From Lautropia sp. (GTDB taxonomy: Bacteria; Pseudomonadota; Gammaproteobacteria; Burkholderiales; Burkholderiaceae_E): a DNA stretch of 64,000 nt. A model generated the notes under the pieces. The model ran no database searches, was not told the origin of the DNA, and worked only from the letters and a program-made list of their open reading frames with translations. Numbering within the stretch: position 1 is the stretch's first letter; every line of letters starts with the position of its first letter. Shown piece by piece: positions 17,450 to 27,510 of this stretch. The stretch is from positions 496,001 to 560,000 of the forward strand of contig JAUNAC010000001.1 of NCBI GenBank assembly GCA_030527825.1, in the 5' to 3' direction. The translations under genes and the position numbers were made by a program.

Positions 17450-18523
17450 TCAGATACGTGTGAAACGCGTGCCTGGCGGCAGCGGATGACCGCGCAGGAA
17501 AGCCTCGGCTGGCTGCCGCCGACCGCCTGCCCGCTGCATCTCCCCAAAGCGGACGATGCCGTTGCCACCGCAGGAAACATCCAGTCCTTGCGGGCCGGCC
17601 GCCAGAACAGTGCCGGGCTCGGCGCCATCATGACCGGATTCCCTGAGTACCCGCGGTTGAAAAACCCGCAGGGAGGTCTGCGTCGGGAACTGACCCGACA
17701 GGCTGGTCGTGGCGCCTGGCGGATCGAAAGCCCGAACATGCCGACTGATCCGCTGCGCTGACCAATGCCAGTCGATCACGGTTTCATGTTTGCCGATTTT
17801 GCTGGCGTAAGTCACCCCATCCGCCGCCTGCGGCACAAAGCTCAGCACACCATCGGCCAGTGCGTCCAGTGCCTGAACAATGGCAGAGGCCCCCAGTTCA
17901 GCCAGTCTGTCATGCAGGGTGCCTGCCGTATCGGCGGGCAAAATCGGCAGACAGTGTCGGCTGCCAACCGGCCCGGTGTCCAGTCCTGCCTCCATCTTCA
18001 TGATGCAGATCCCGGTTTCCTGGTCTCCCGCCTCAATGGCCCGCTGAATGGGCGCAGCCCCCCGCCAGCGCGGCAACAACGACGCATGGATATTCAGGCA
18101 TCCCCATCGCGGCAGATCCAGCACCTGCTGAGGCAGCAGCAGCCCGTAGGCCGCCACGACCATGACATCAGGACGCAGGGCCTGCAATGCCTGCAGCGTC
18201 TCTTCGGCCTGGTGATTGCGCCTTTCCCGGCGGGCCTTCTGCTCGGGGTTCTCATCTTCCCCCGCCGCTCGCACGCGCAGCACTTCCGGCTGAAATACCG
18301 TGATATTAGCAGACAATGCACGCTGTTTGACGGCAGATGCCAGCAATTTCTGTCCACGACCTGCCGGTCTGTCAGGCTGGCTGAGCACCGCAACGACCTC
18401 ATGCCGGGAGCACAGTAGCGCGTCCAGCGCCTGCGCGGCAAAGGCCGGTGTACCGGCAAAGACGATCCGAAGCGGGGCCCCGTCAGGGGCCGGGGCAGTA
18501 TCTGGCTCTGGGCGAGGATTCAT
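17450..18523 (-). CDS. fmt: Methionyl-tRNA formyltransferase
   Basis: The protein has 357 residues. LRIVFAGTPAFAAQAL opens the formyltransferase domain, and the catalytic block GCLNIHASLLPRWRGAAPIQRAI and IMKMEAGLDTGPV are intact. It formylates Met-tRNA(fMet) using 10-formyl-THF. An extra charged stretch of about 25-30 residues near 82-107 (AAGEDENPEQKARRERR) makes it longer than usual, and the N-terminus has about 15 additional residues. The start ATG overlaps the def stop (ATGA), the usual def-fmt coupling. Confidence 0.93.
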   Translation of the reverse strand: MNPRPEPDTAPAPDGAPLRIVFAGTPAFAAQALDALLCSRHEVVAVLSQPDRPAGRGQKLLASAVKQRALSANITVFQPEVLRVRAAGEDENPEQKARRERRNHQAEETLQALQALRPDVMVVAAYGLLLPQQVLDLPRWGCLNIHASLLPRWRGAAPIQRAIEAGDQETGICIMKMEAGLDTGPVGSRHCLPILPADTAGTLHDRLAELGASAIVQALDALADGVLSFVPQAADGVTYASKIGKHETVIDWHWSAQRISRHVRAFDPPGATTSLSGQFPTQTSLRVFQPRVLRESGHDGAEPGTVLAAGPQGLDVSCGGNGIVRFGEMQRAGGRRQPAEAFLRGHPLPPGTRFTRI

Positions 18524-19035
18524 CAGCCTGCGTGGTGCTCCTTGTCCATCTTGAGCACCTTCTGGCGAATGCGATTTTGCTTGAGCCGCGACAGATGCTG
18601 AATGAAGAGCCGGCCATTCAGATGGTCAATCTCGTGCTGGATGCAGACCGCCAGCAAACCATCGGCATCCAGGGTGAAGGGCTTGCCATCCAGTCCCAGG
18701 GCGGTGACCGTCACGGCATCCGGTCGCTCCACCCGGTCATAGATCCCCGGAATGGACAGACATCCCTCTTCATACGTCTGCAGCGTATCACTTTCCCGAA
18801 TGATCTCGGGGTTGATCATCACCCGCAGCTGGTCATGGGTTTCGGATACATCAATGACCACGACGCGCTCATGCACATTGACCTGCGTCGCCGCAAGACC
18901 AATGCCCGGAGCTGCGTACATGGTCTCGGCCATGTCATCGACCAGTCTGCGGATGCGATCGTCCACAACGTCGACCCGTCGGGCGACCGTATGCAACCGG
19001 GCGTCAGGATATTTGACTATGTCTAGTACAGCCAT
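18523..19035 (-). CDS. def: Peptide deformylase
   Basis: The protein has 170 residues with all three family motifs: [18 protein letters not shown] and [12 protein letters not shown]. The Cys of motif 2 and the two His of motif 3 bind the catalytic metal. It removes the N-formyl group from nascent proteins. The gene is translationally coupled to fmt and diverges from the LysM protein gene across a 138-base gap that must hold both promoters. Confidence 0.95.
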   Translation of the reverse strand: MAVLDIVKYPDARLHTVARRVDVVDDRIRRLVDDMAETMYAAPGIGLAATQVNVHERVVVIDVSETHDQLRVMINPEIIRESDTLQTYEEGCLSIPGIYDRVERPDAVTVTALGLDGKPFTLDADGLLAVCIQHEIDHLNGRLFIQHLSRLKQNRIRQKVLKMDKEHHAG

Positions 19036-19173
19036 CGGACACTACCCACCACTGAGCCTGCCGCCCGTTGCCGGAGCAGGATGCTGTCAGAAAGAATTCG
19101 TTTGCACATCAAGTCGGCACGCATCGGCCACCATCCTGGTGGGGGCGTGTGTAGACGACTCCAAGGACCGACC

Positions 19174-20301
19174 ATGTCGATGAAAAAGTTTAGCACCCGG
19201 GCCCTAAGCACCCTGAGCCTGAGCATTACCCTCGCCATGAGCGCTGTTATGCCGCTGCAAGGCGTTGCCCAGACCCGACAAGACGAAATCCAGTTGGCCA
19301 ACGACGCCCCCGACCGCCATGTGGTGGTCAAGGGCGATACGCTTTGGGGCATTGCCGGACTTTTTCTGAAGGAACCCTGGCGCTGGCCGGAGATCTGGCA
19401 ACTGAACAAAGCCGAGATCAAAAACCCTCACCTGATCTATCCGGGCGACATTGTATATCTTGATCGTTCCGGCGCCACACCACGCCTTCGCCTGGGCCGC
19501 AATGTCTACAGCAAGTCCGACAGCGCCTCCCATGGCGATGCCCGTCATGGCGTGGGAATCAACCACCTGGAGCCCACCGTACGCGTCAGTAACCTGGATA
19601 AAGCGGCCATTCCCAGCATTTCGCTCTCCAGCATCCAGGCCTTCATCAACCGTCCGCTGGTCGTCGACGAGCAGGGACTGCAGAGCGCACCTTACGTCGT
19701 GGCGCCCGAACAGGAAGGTCGCGTCAACGTCGGCAATGCCGACCGCGTCTACGTTCGCGGCATCAAGGCCGACAGCACGGCGCGCACCTGGCACATCTAC
19801 CGGCCGGCCAAGCCACTGATCGACCCTGTCACCCGCAAGACCCTGGCCTACGAGGCAACCTATCTGGGTACTGCCGAACTGGTCCGCCATGGTGACCCGG
19901 CCACCCTGTCCATCACCAAGGTCGTCGAAGAAATCACCGATGGTGACCGCCTGGTGCCGGCCGATGTCGACCAGGACATCAACTTCGTGCCCCGAGCCCC
20001 GGAAACCGCCAACCTGGCCGGCCGGATCATCTCCATCTACCGAGGCGTCAGCATGGTCGGTCGCAACAGTATCGTGGCCATCAACCTGGGCAGCCAAAGC
20101 GGCCTGGCCAACGGCCACGTCCTGAAAATCGAGCATGCCGGACGCACCGTGAAGGACCGGGTCACCAAGGAAATGGTTCGCCTGCCCAACGAGGACGTCG
20201 GCCAGCTGCTGGTGTTCCGCACCTTCCACAACATCGCCTACGGCCTGGTGGTCAACGCCAGCGCGCCCATCTCGGTCAACGATATCGTCACGAACCCGTG
20301 A
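19174..20301 (+). CDS. Exported LysM-domain protein
   Basis: From ATG 19174 (with an AAGGA ribosome site) the product has 375 residues. A signal peptide (KKFSTRALSTLSLSITLAM..., cleavage near VAQ) is followed by a LysM domain, HVVVKGDTLWGIAGLFL...WPEIWQLNKAEIKNPHLIYPGDIVYL, at about 48-100. The remaining 270 residues are a conserved beta-rich region seen in betaproteobacterial LysM proteins that sit beside def/fmt and dprA. It probably binds peptidoglycan in the periplasm. Its exact role is not known. Confidence 0.88.
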   Translation: MSMKKFSTRALSTLSLSITLAMSAVMPLQGVAQTRQDEIQLANDAPDRHVVVKGDTLWGIAGLFLKEPWRWPEIWQLNKAEIKNPHLIYPGDIVYLDRSGATPRLRLGRNVYSKSDSASHGDARHGVGINHLEPTVRVSNLDKAAIPSISLSSIQAFINRPLVVDEQGLQSAPYVVAPEQEGRVNVGNADRVYVRGIKADSTARTWHIYRPAKPLIDPVTRKTLAYEATYLGTAELVRHGDPATLSITKVVEEITDGDRLVPADVDQDINFVPRAPETANLAGRIISIYRGVSMVGRNSIVAINLGSQSGLANGHVLKIEHAGRTVKDRVTKEMVRLPNEDVGQLLVFRTFHNIAYGLVVNASAPISVNDIVTNP

Positions 20302-20323
20302 TCACCTGACCTCGAACCCGACG

Positions 20324-20359
20324 GCCGCCCAGGGGCAACCCAGGCGGCTGTTTTCTTTT
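20324..20359 (+). terminator. Rho-independent terminator after LysM gene
   Basis: A GC-rich hairpin (GCCGCC paired with GGCGGC, with an additional inner GGG/CCC pairing) begins 22 bases after the stop codon and is followed directly by TGTTTTCTTTT. It should separate the LysM gene from dprA. Confidence 0.75.
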
Positions 20360-20435
20360 CCGCCATCGGCCATCCGGCTGATGCGCAGACGCGGCAACGT
20401 CGGCAATATGGGGCGCATCATCAGCCTTCCCGACC

Positions 20436-21806
20436 ATGCCCGTGAGTAATCCGCTCCCCACGACCCCCTTCCCTGACGATGCCGCCCTGGCCGCCTGGCT
20501 GCGACTCACGCTCACTCCAGGTATTGGCGCAATCACCGGACAGCTGTTGCTGCGTCGGTTGGGATCGCCCGAGGGCATCTTCGGGGCCCCCCATGCAACA
20601 CTGCGTCGCCTGGTGCGGAGCGATGCAACGGCCCGAGCGCTGCTCGCAGACGATCCGCAGCGACACGCCCAGATCCATCAGGCGCTGGCGTGGATGCATG
20701 GCAGCGAGCACCATCACATACTCACGCTGGACGACCCCCGCTATCCCAGCGCCCTGCTGCACCTGCCCGATGCACCCCTGCTCGTCTATGCCCGCGGTTC
20801 ACTGGCTGCGCTGGCCCCAGCAGCCGTGGCCATTGTCGGCAGCCGGCGTGCGAGCCATGAAGGCATGCGCAATGCCCATGCCCTGGCTGAAGCACTGGCC
20901 CGCCGAGACATCGTCGTCACCAGTGGACTGGCCGAAGGCATTGATGCCGCCGCCCACCAGGGCGCCCTGGCCGGCGCACGCGATGGACAGGCTTCCACGA
21001 TTGCCATCACCGGTGCCGGCATTGACCGGATCTACCCGGCCTGCCACCAGCCCCTGGCCAACCAGATCCTGGAACAGCGCGGATTGCTGCTGGGCGAGCA
21101 GCCCCCCGGCACCGCGCCCCTGCGCAGCAACTTTCCCCGGCGCAACCGGATGATCGCCGCCCTGTCACGTGGCACACTGGTGGCCGAGGCAGCCCTCAAA
21201 AGTGGCTCTCTCATCACGGCGCGACTGGCGGCAGAACTTGGCCGTGATGTCATGGCCATCCCTGGCTCGATCCACAACCCCATGTCTCACGGCTGTCACC
21301 ACCTGATCCGTGATGGGGCCGCCCTCGTCGAAACCGTCGATGACATCCTGCAGGCATTGAACATGGCCGCCCCCGCTGCAGCCTGTGCTGCCCCCAACAG
21401 GCACCAGGTCATCGCCACCGGACGGATGCAGGCACGCCGGCATGTCAGCCGTCGCGCCCGCGGATGGTCCGAATGGCGTGACATCATGGGCACCGCGCCA
21501 ACGACCGAAGATACGGACAGCGGCACCCACCAACCCCCGGATGCTGGCAACGCGTCCCGTGACGAATCAATAGCTGCCCCACCACACGCTATCTCACGCA
21601 GCGGAAACATCCGCCATCATGATGACCTGAACCATGACGATGGACGACAATTGCTGACTCGGCTGGCCAACAGTCCACTCTCTGCCGAGGAACTTGCCCG
21701 TCAGCTGGGCTGGCCGATCGAGCGCATCCTGATTACTATCCAGCTGCTGGAACTCGATGGAAGGATCAGTCACCATGTCGATGGCCGCTGGCAGCGACTG
21801 GCCTGA
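20436..21806 (+). CDS. dprA: DNA-processing protein DprA
   Basis: The protein has 456 residues. The N-terminal SAM-like region (LRLTLTPGIGAITGQLLLRRLG) precedes the Rossmann-type DprA fold with VGSRRASHEG, TSGLAEGIDAAAHQGAL, NRMIAALSRGTLVAEAALKSGSLITAR and RDVMAIPGSIHNPMSHGCHHLI. A long low-complexity linker (about 310-395) leads to a C-terminal winged helix, SAEELARQLGWPIERILITIQLLELDGRI. DprA loads RecA on incoming single-stranded DNA during natural transformation. No other competence genes are in the window. Confidence 0.94.
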   Translation: MPVSNPLPTTPFPDDAALAAWLRLTLTPGIGAITGQLLLRRLGSPEGIFGAPHATLRRLVRSDATARALLADDPQRHAQIHQALAWMHGSEHHHILTLDDPRYPSALLHLPDAPLLVYARGSLAALAPAAVAIVGSRRASHEGMRNAHALAEALARRDIVVTSGLAEGIDAAAHQGALAGARDGQASTIAITGAGIDRIYPACHQPLANQILEQRGLLLGEQPPGTAPLRSNFPRRNRMIAALSRGTLVAEAALKSGSLITARLAAELGRDVMAIPGSIHNPMSHGCHHLIRDGAALVETVDDILQALNMAAPAAACAAPNRHQVIATGRMQARRHVSRRARGWSEWRDIMGTAPTTEDTDSGTHQPPDAGNASRDESIAAPPHAISRSGNIRHHDDLNHDDGRQLLTRLANSPLSAEELARQLGWPIERILITIQLLELDGRISHHVDGRWQRLA

Positions 21807-21926
21807 ATTCGCCGCACAAACACCCGGCAGGACACCAGGCAACCCCGTTTCTGCATTCCCCGAATCCGCTTTTCGGCGATTTACCACTTGCTTCATCCGC
21901 AATCGTCCACTTACTATGGCGCCGCC

Positions 21927-24698
21927 ATGAGTAAAGCTTTGATCATTGCCGAGAAACCCTCCGTCGCCGCCGATATTGCTCGGGCGCTGGGTGGTTTCGT
22001 CCGTCACGGCGACTATTTTGAAAATGACGACTACGTGCTCAGCTCGGCCGTCGGCCACCTGGTCGAGATTGCTGTGCCCGAAGAGTACGACGTCAAGCGG
22101 GGCAAGTGGTCCTTTGCCCATCTGCCCGTCATCCCGCCCCATTTCGACCTGAAGCCAATCGAAAAGACCCGGGAACGGCTCAAGGTGCTGACCCGGCTCA
22201 TCCGGCGCAAGGACGTGACGTCACTGATCAATGCCTGTGACGCCGGACGCGAGGGCGAACTGATCTTCCGGCTGATTGTCCAGTACGCAAAAGCCAAGCA
22301 GCCGATGCAGCGCCTCTGGCTCCAGTCCATGACACCCAGTGCCATCCGTGAAGGCTTCGGACATCTGCGCACCGGGTCCGACATGGACGGGCTTGCCGCA
22401 GCGGCGCGCAGCCGCGCCGAGGCCGACTGGCTGGTGGGCATCAACGGCACACGGGCCATGACGGCCTTCAACTCGCGCGATGGCGGCTTCTATCTCACCA
22501 CCGTTGGCCGGGTGCAGACGCCGACCCTTGCGGTCGTAGTGGAACGCGAAGAAAAGATCCGCAAGTTCGTGCCGCGGGACTACTTCGAAGTCAAGGCCAC
22601 CTTTGGCGCCCTGGCCGGCCAGTACGAAGGCAAGTGGTTCGACCGGGGCTTCAAGAAAAGCGACGATCCCGAACACAAGGCCGACCGCTTCTGGCGCCGC
22701 GAGGATGCCGAAGCCATCGTGGCAGCCTGCAACGGCCAGTCAGGTACCGTTACGGAGGAATCCAAACCCTCCACCCAGATCGCCCCGGCACTCTTTGACC
22801 TGACCACATTGCAACGCGAGGCCAACAGCCGCTTCGGCCTCTCCGCCAAAATGACGCTCGCGCTGGCCCAGGCACTCTATGAAAAGCACAAGGTACTGAC
22901 CTACCCGCGTACCGACTCGCGGGCACTGCCCGAGGATTATCTCGGTACGGTACGCCAGACCCTGGATCAGCTCACCGAATCCGGAACCCATGGCGAATTT
23001 GCCCGCACCATCCTTGAGAAAGACTGGGTCAAACCGAACAAGCGGATATTCGACAACAGCAAGATCTCCGACCACTTCGCCATCATCCCCACACTGCAGG
23101 CACCCAAAAATCTCTCGGATGCCGAACAGAAGGTCTATGACCTGGTCGTACGCCGCTTCATGGCCGTGTTCTACCCGGCTGCCGAATATCTGGTCACCAC
23201 ACGCATTACCACCGTGGCCGGCCACCCCTTCAAGACCGAAGGCCGTGTACTGGTCAACCCCGGTTGGCTGGCCATTTACGGCAGGGACGCAGCCGGTGAC
23301 AACGGCCCGGGTAACCTGGTGCCGATCACGTCCGGAGAAAGCGTAACAACCGAGGAGATCGGCGTCCTCGCCCACCAGACCCGTCCTCCGGCACGGTATA
23401 CCGAGGCCACGCTGCTCTCGGCCATGGAAGGCGCTGGCAAGCTGGTCGACGACGACGAACTGCGCGAAGCCATGGCTGGCAAGGGACTGGGCACACCAGC
23501 CACCCGCGCCGCGATCATCGAGGGACTGATCAACGAGCGCTACCTGCTGCGTGAGGGTCGTGAGCTCATTCCGACCGCCAAGGCTTTCCAGCTGCTCACG
23601 CTGCTGCGGGGACTGGGTGTGGCTGCTCTCAGCATGCCGGAGCTCACCGGCGAATGGGAATACAAGCTCAGCCAGCTGGAAAAAGGGCATCTCGAACGGC
23701 CGCTGTTCATGTCCGACATCGAGGCCATGACCCGCGAAATCGTGGAAAAGGCGCGCAACTTCGAGGCCGATACTGTCCCTGGCGATTATGCCGTCCTCGA
23801 AACGCCCTGCCCGTCATGCGGTGGCGTCATCAAGGAGAACTATAAGCGCTTTGCCTGCAGCCAGTGCGATTTCTCCATCACCAAGATTCCAGGTGGTCGC
23901 CAGTTCGAGCTGTCTGAAGTCGAAACGCTGCTCAAGGATCGGGTCATCGGCCCCCTGACCGGCTTTCGCAGCAAGATGGGCCGGCCCTTTTCTGCCATCC
24001 TCAAAATCACCCCAGAAAACAAGCTGGAATTCGATTTCGGTCAAAATGACAATGAGGACGAACAGTCCGAACCCGTCGATTTCAGTGACCAGCAGCCCCT
24101 CGGCCCCTGCCCCAAATGCCAGCAGCCGGTCTACATCCATGGCATGCACTACGTCTGCAGCCAGTCTGTCGGCCCCAACAAATCCTGCACCTTCCGTTCG
24201 GGCCGGGAGATCCTGCAGCAGCCCATTGAACCGGAGCAGATGCACAAGCTGCTCTCCGAGGGACGCACTGACCTGCTGACCGGCTTTGTCTCTTCCAGAA
24301 CCCGGCGCAAGTTCAAAGCCTTCCTGGTGCGTGAACCCAGTGGCAAGATCAGCTTCGAGTTCGACAAAACGAAAGCCAAACCCCCCCAGGCTGCCGACAG
24401 CGGCGATGAGAACACCGGCAAGGGCACGACAGCTTCCCGCAAGCGGACGAGCCGTACAGGCACCGCCACCGACAAAGAGAACGGTAGCCCGGCGACCGGC
24501 GCACGCAAAACCACGGCCACCACCCGGCGTACCCGGGCCACGAAAGCCGCCCGCGACGCCGACACGTCGACCGTTGACAAAAGCACCACGCGCCGGGCCA
24601 GTGCCAGGACAGCCTCGACTACCAGTCGGAAGCGCAAAACCACCATAGCCGACACCGCCGACAATCAGGGGGATCTTCCCGTTATCAAGAGCGAATGA
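21927..24698 (+). CDS. topB: DNA topoisomerase III
   Basis: From ATG 21927 the protein has 923 residues. The Toprim domain starts at KALIIAEKPSVAADIARAL and includes DAGREGELIFRL. The active-site Tyr lies in LTYPRTDSRALPEDYL. Zinc-ribbon-like modules occur near 630-655 (CPSCGG...CSQC) and 730-755 (CPKCQQ...SC). The last 95 residues form a Lys/Arg/Thr/Ala-rich tail, probably a DNA-binding extension. It is a type IA topoisomerase that decatenates single-stranded or replicating DNA. The stop overlaps the start of the chaC-like gene (ATGA). Confidence 0.95.
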   Translation: MSKALIIAEKPSVAADIARALGGFVRHGDYFENDDYVLSSAVGHLVEIAVPEEYDVKRGKWSFAHLPVIPPHFDLKPIEKTRERLKVLTRLIRRKDVTSLINACDAGREGELIFRLIVQYAKAKQPMQRLWLQSMTPSAIREGFGHLRTGSDMDGLAAAARSRAEADWLVGINGTRAMTAFNSRDGGFYLTTVGRVQTPTLAVVVEREEKIRKFVPRDYFEVKATFGALAGQYEGKWFDRGFKKSDDPEHKADRFWRREDAEAIVAACNGQSGTVTEESKPSTQIAPALFDLTTLQREANSRFGLSAKMTLALAQALYEKHKVLTYPRTDSRALPEDYLGTVRQTLDQLTESGTHGEFARTILEKDWVKPNKRIFDNSKISDHFAIIPTLQAPKNLSDAEQKVYDLVVRRFMAVFYPAAEYLVTTRITTVAGHPFKTEGRVLVNPGWLAIYGRDAAGDNGPGNLVPITSGESVTTEEIGVLAHQTRPPARYTEATLLSAMEGAGKLVDDDELREAMAGKGLGTPATRAAIIEGLINERYLLREGRELIPTAKAFQLLTLLRGLGVAALSMPELTGEWEYKLSQLEKGHLERPLFMSDIEAMTREIVEKARNFEADTVPGDYAVLETPCPSCGGVIKENYKRFACSQCDFSITKIPGGRQFELSEVETLLKDRVIGPLTGFRSKMGRPFSAILKITPENKLEFDFGQNDNEDEQSEPVDFSDQQPLGPCPKCQQPVYIHGMHYVCSQSVGPNKSCTFRSGREILQQPIEPEQMHKLLSEGRTDLLTGFVSSRTRRKFKAFLVREPSGKISFEFDKTKAKPPQAADSGDENTGKGTTASRKRTSRTGTATDKENGSPATGARKTTATTRRTRATKAARDADTSTVDKSTTRRASARTASTTSRKRKTTIADTADNQGDLPVIKSE

Positions 24699-25417
24699 TG
24701 GCCGTTCCCACTGATTCCCGCTCCAGTCAGGATGCGCCTGCTGCTGCCTCCCCATCAGCCGGCAACGCAGGCGCCCATCACGATACGGAAAATCCTGCTC
24801 CCTGCCCCGATGCGGCAGCCGCCAGCACCCGCCGCCGGGCGTTCGAAGCCCCTCCCACGCCGGCCCGCTACCTTCAGATGCAATGGGCCTTTGCCTATGG
24901 CTCCCTCATCTGGAACCCCGAATTCGATTTCGATGAGCGACACAAGGTTCGCATCGACGGCTATCACCGGGCCTTCTGCATCAACTCCCACACCTATCGC
25001 GGTACGCCGGACGCACCCGGTGTCGTACTGGGACTGGATCAGGGCGGATCCTGCGAAGGGATCGTCTATCGGGTACGCAGCGGCCAGGAAGCCCAGATCA
25101 TGGATCGCATCTATCAGCGTGAAATGGTCAGTGAAGTCTATGAGCCCCTGGTTCTAAGCATCCCCCTGCCTGACGGTCGCCTGGTGTCCGCCCTGACCTT
25201 CATCGCCTGCCGGCACGATCTGCACGGCTATCTGCCTGGCCCCCACAGCGAAGTCCTGCGGCGGCTGCATCAATGTACCGGCTGTCGTGGCAGCAACCGT
25301 GACTATGCCCTCAACACCCAGGCTGCCCTGCACGAGTGGGGGATTCACGATCCTGCACTGGATACCCTGATTGCCGAACTGCAAACTCTGTCCACCCACC
25401 CCGATCCAGATAACTGA
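24695..25417 (+). CDS. ChaC-like gamma-glutamylcyclotransferase
   Basis: The protein has 240 residues. After a disordered N-terminal 65 residues comes the gamma-glutamylcyclotransferase fold: WAFAYGSLIWNPEFDFDE (the YGSL substrate loop), GYHRAFCINSHTYRGTPDAPGVVLGLDQGGSCEGIVYRV and NRDYALNTQAALHEWGI. ChaC enzymes cleave glutathione to 5-oxoproline and Cys-Gly. The start overlaps the topB stop, so the two are probably translated together. The overlap is unusual for two functionally unrelated genes. Confidence 0.9.
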   Translation: MMAVPTDSRSSQDAPAAASPSAGNAGAHHDTENPAPCPDAAAASTRRRAFEAPPTPARYLQMQWAFAYGSLIWNPEFDFDERHKVRIDGYHRAFCINSHTYRGTPDAPGVVLGLDQGGSCEGIVYRVRSGQEAQIMDRIYQREMVSEVYEPLVLSIPLPDGRLVSALTFIACRHDLHGYLPGPHSEVLRRLHQCTGCRGSNRDYALNTQAALHEWGIHDPALDTLIAELQTLSTHPDPDN

Positions 25418-25591
25418 TATTTTCCAAATACCTATTTAGCCCTCCGGCTTTTACAAAATTTACTGAAGTCTGACCTATCGGGCCGTACCTGTACAAGGCT
25501 GACCCATAGAATGACCGGCCTGTACACTCCTCCTCCCTGACCCTGATCATGGCCGTGCCCCGTCCATGCCGAGTCAGCGTCCCCTTTCTGC

Positions 25592-27343
25592 ATGCCTCAA
25601 CCTTCTCACCGCCTCAGCCAGCGATCCCTCATCGCCCTGGTTGCCCCCCTGACCCTGTCCTGCCTGCTTCTGACCGGCTGCGGTCATCATGACAACCCAG
25701 ACCGTGACGCCACAACGGACACCACGCCAGCCCAGCCCGCCCGCACAACGGATGCTTCCACCAGCACCCCCGTGACCGATACCCGATGGGATATCAACAC
25801 CGGTGCCCATGCACCGGATCAAACCGACACCAGCAGCTGGCCTGTCCTGAACATTGCCCTGGACAGCCTGTCCGTCAGCAGCGTCTCATCTCAACTCGTG
25901 GTTCAGCCACCCGTCGACAACATCTCCACCGTCACCCTGGACGGCAAGCCCGTAATCACGGTCACCCGAACTGCCCAGGGCGTGACCATCCGCGCCACCA
26001 CCGGCAATGCGCATCTGGCCTATCAGCTCACCGGCACCGGCACAACCCCGCTGACCATTCAGAGTGACAGCGACTACCGGCTGCTACTGTCGGATGCGCA
26101 TCTGAACAGCCCGGACGGCCCTGCACTGCATCTGCAGTCCACCCAAACCGCTTTTCTCGACATCAAGGGCAACAACACCCTGTCCGACACCGATCTCTGG
26201 AACCCGCGCACCGGCACAGACGGCACGGCCAGTTCCCCCAGCGCGACCCTCACGGCCAGCGGGCCGGTTGTGGTCCGTGGCGATGGATCACTCGGCATCA
26301 CATCCGCTGCACACCATTCCCTCTCGATCGGGGGGCACCTGCGCATGGCCAGCGGCACCCTGTCCCTGACGGCCGCCGCCAAGGATGGCCTGCACGCAGA
26401 CCACGCCTTCATCATGGATGGGGGCGCACTGACCATCAACACACCGGCCGGCAAAGGCATCAAGGTCGAAGGGAAAGAAAATACCAGCCAGGCACTGGGC
26501 TTTGTGGCCATCAATGACGGCCAGCTCTCGATCAAGAGCCATGACAAAGCCATTTCCGCCTCCTGGAAGGTCAAAAATGCCAAGACCCCTGAGACCACAG
26601 ACGACCCCGATCCCCGCGTCACCATTAACGGTGGCACACTGGATATCACCACGACCGGCACACCTGTTGAGCATCCTGACAACACCCATGAGCTGTCTCC
26701 GGAAGGGATCGAAGCCAAATCCGTCATCGCCGTGCACGGCGGCAACCTCACCCTCAACACCACCGACGACTGCTTCAACGCCGGCACCCGCTTCGACATG
26801 ACCAATGGCCGCGTCTACGCCTACAGCAGCCTGCAGGATGCCGTCGACTCCAACGGCACCATGAGCATTTCCGGTGGCACACTGGTTGCCGTCAGCCACG
26901 CGCCGCGTCCCGAAGGCGCACTGGACAGCGACTCGCACGAATTCGCCATCAGGGGAGGCACTCTCATCGGCATCGGCGCCTACAACAGTACCCCCACCGC
27001 CAGCGCCTCCACCCAGAACGTCATCGCCATCCCCACCAACGTCGACGCCGGCCAGTGGACCGTGCAGGACGCCGCCGGCAACGCCGCCTTCTCCTATCGG
27101 CTGCCGTTCCGGGCTGGCTACCTGATCGCCAGCAGCCCCACCCTGACCAAGGGCAGCACCTACACCATCGTCCGTGGCGGCACCCTTGGCCCGGTCGGTG
27201 AAGACTTCCATGGCCTGGCCATTCAGCCCACCACCCTGACGGGCGGCACCCCCGGCGATACCTTCAGCATCGCCGACACCCTCACCAAGCTCGGTGCCAC
27301 CGAGTTCGACTGGTACAGCCCCGAACTGGGCCCCGGCGACTGA
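25592..27343 (+). CDS. Lipoprotein with DUF4353-type carbohydrate-binding beta-helix
   Basis: The protein has 583 residues with a lipoprotein signal and Cys30 (LLLTGC). The body is a repeated beta-strand pattern rich in Gly, Asn, Thr and Ser, with GGTLDITTTG, GGNLTLNTTDDCFNAG and SISGGTLVAVSHAP. This matches DUF4353/Cthe_2159-type proteins, a parallel beta-helix family in which one member binds acidic plant polysaccharide. EGIEAKSVIAVHGGNLTLNT is the most conserved part. It is probably surface or outer-membrane attached. It lies immediately upstream of the mobile-element remnant. Confidence 0.8.
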   Translation: MPQPSHRLSQRSLIALVAPLTLSCLLLTGCGHHDNPDRDATTDTTPAQPARTTDASTSTPVTDTRWDINTGAHAPDQTDTSSWPVLNIALDSLSVSSVSSQLVVQPPVDNISTVTLDGKPVITVTRTAQGVTIRATTGNAHLAYQLTGTGTTPLTIQSDSDYRLLLSDAHLNSPDGPALHLQSTQTAFLDIKGNNTLSDTDLWNPRTGTDGTASSPSATLTASGPVVVRGDGSLGITSAAHHSLSIGGHLRMASGTLSLTAAAKDGLHADHAFIMDGGALTINTPAGKGIKVEGKENTSQALGFVAINDGQLSIKSHDKAISASWKVKNAKTPETTDDPDPRVTINGGTLDITTTGTPVEHPDNTHELSPEGIEAKSVIAVHGGNLTLNTTDDCFNAGTRFDMTNGRVYAYSSLQDAVDSNGTMSISGGTLVAVSHAPRPEGALDSDSHEFAIRGGTLIGIGAYNSTPTASASTQNVIAIPTNVDAGQWTVQDAAGNAAFSYRLPFRAGYLIASSPTLTKGSTYTIVRGGTLGPVGEDFHGLAIQPTTLTGGTPGDTFSIADTLTKLGATEFDWYSPELGPGD

Positions 27344-27350
27344 AGATCCG

Positions 27351-27371
27351 CATGGGGTGCATCACCCCATG
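27351..27371. terminator. Perfect 9-bp hairpin after the beta-helix lipoprotein
   Basis: CATGGGGTG-CAT-CACCCCATG starts 7 bases after the stop codon. There is no T-run behind it, so it may act as a bidirectional or Rho-assisted end, or as an RNA-protecting hairpin rather than a classical terminator. Confidence 0.45.
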
Positions 27372-27510
27372 GGGGACATCCCTACACCATGCAGCAGTCA
27401 GCGTCGCTGAATCCCTGCTCTATTCCCGAAGCGCACAGGAGCACGGCACGGACGCTGCCCCGCATATATTTTCCTATTTTTTTTCATCAAGGTGCTTTCT
27501 AATTTCCAGG

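Noticed and set aside
27351-27371. Hairpin as a transposon end
   Set aside because: No matching repeat or target duplication is seen elsewhere in the window, so a transcript-end role is more likely.
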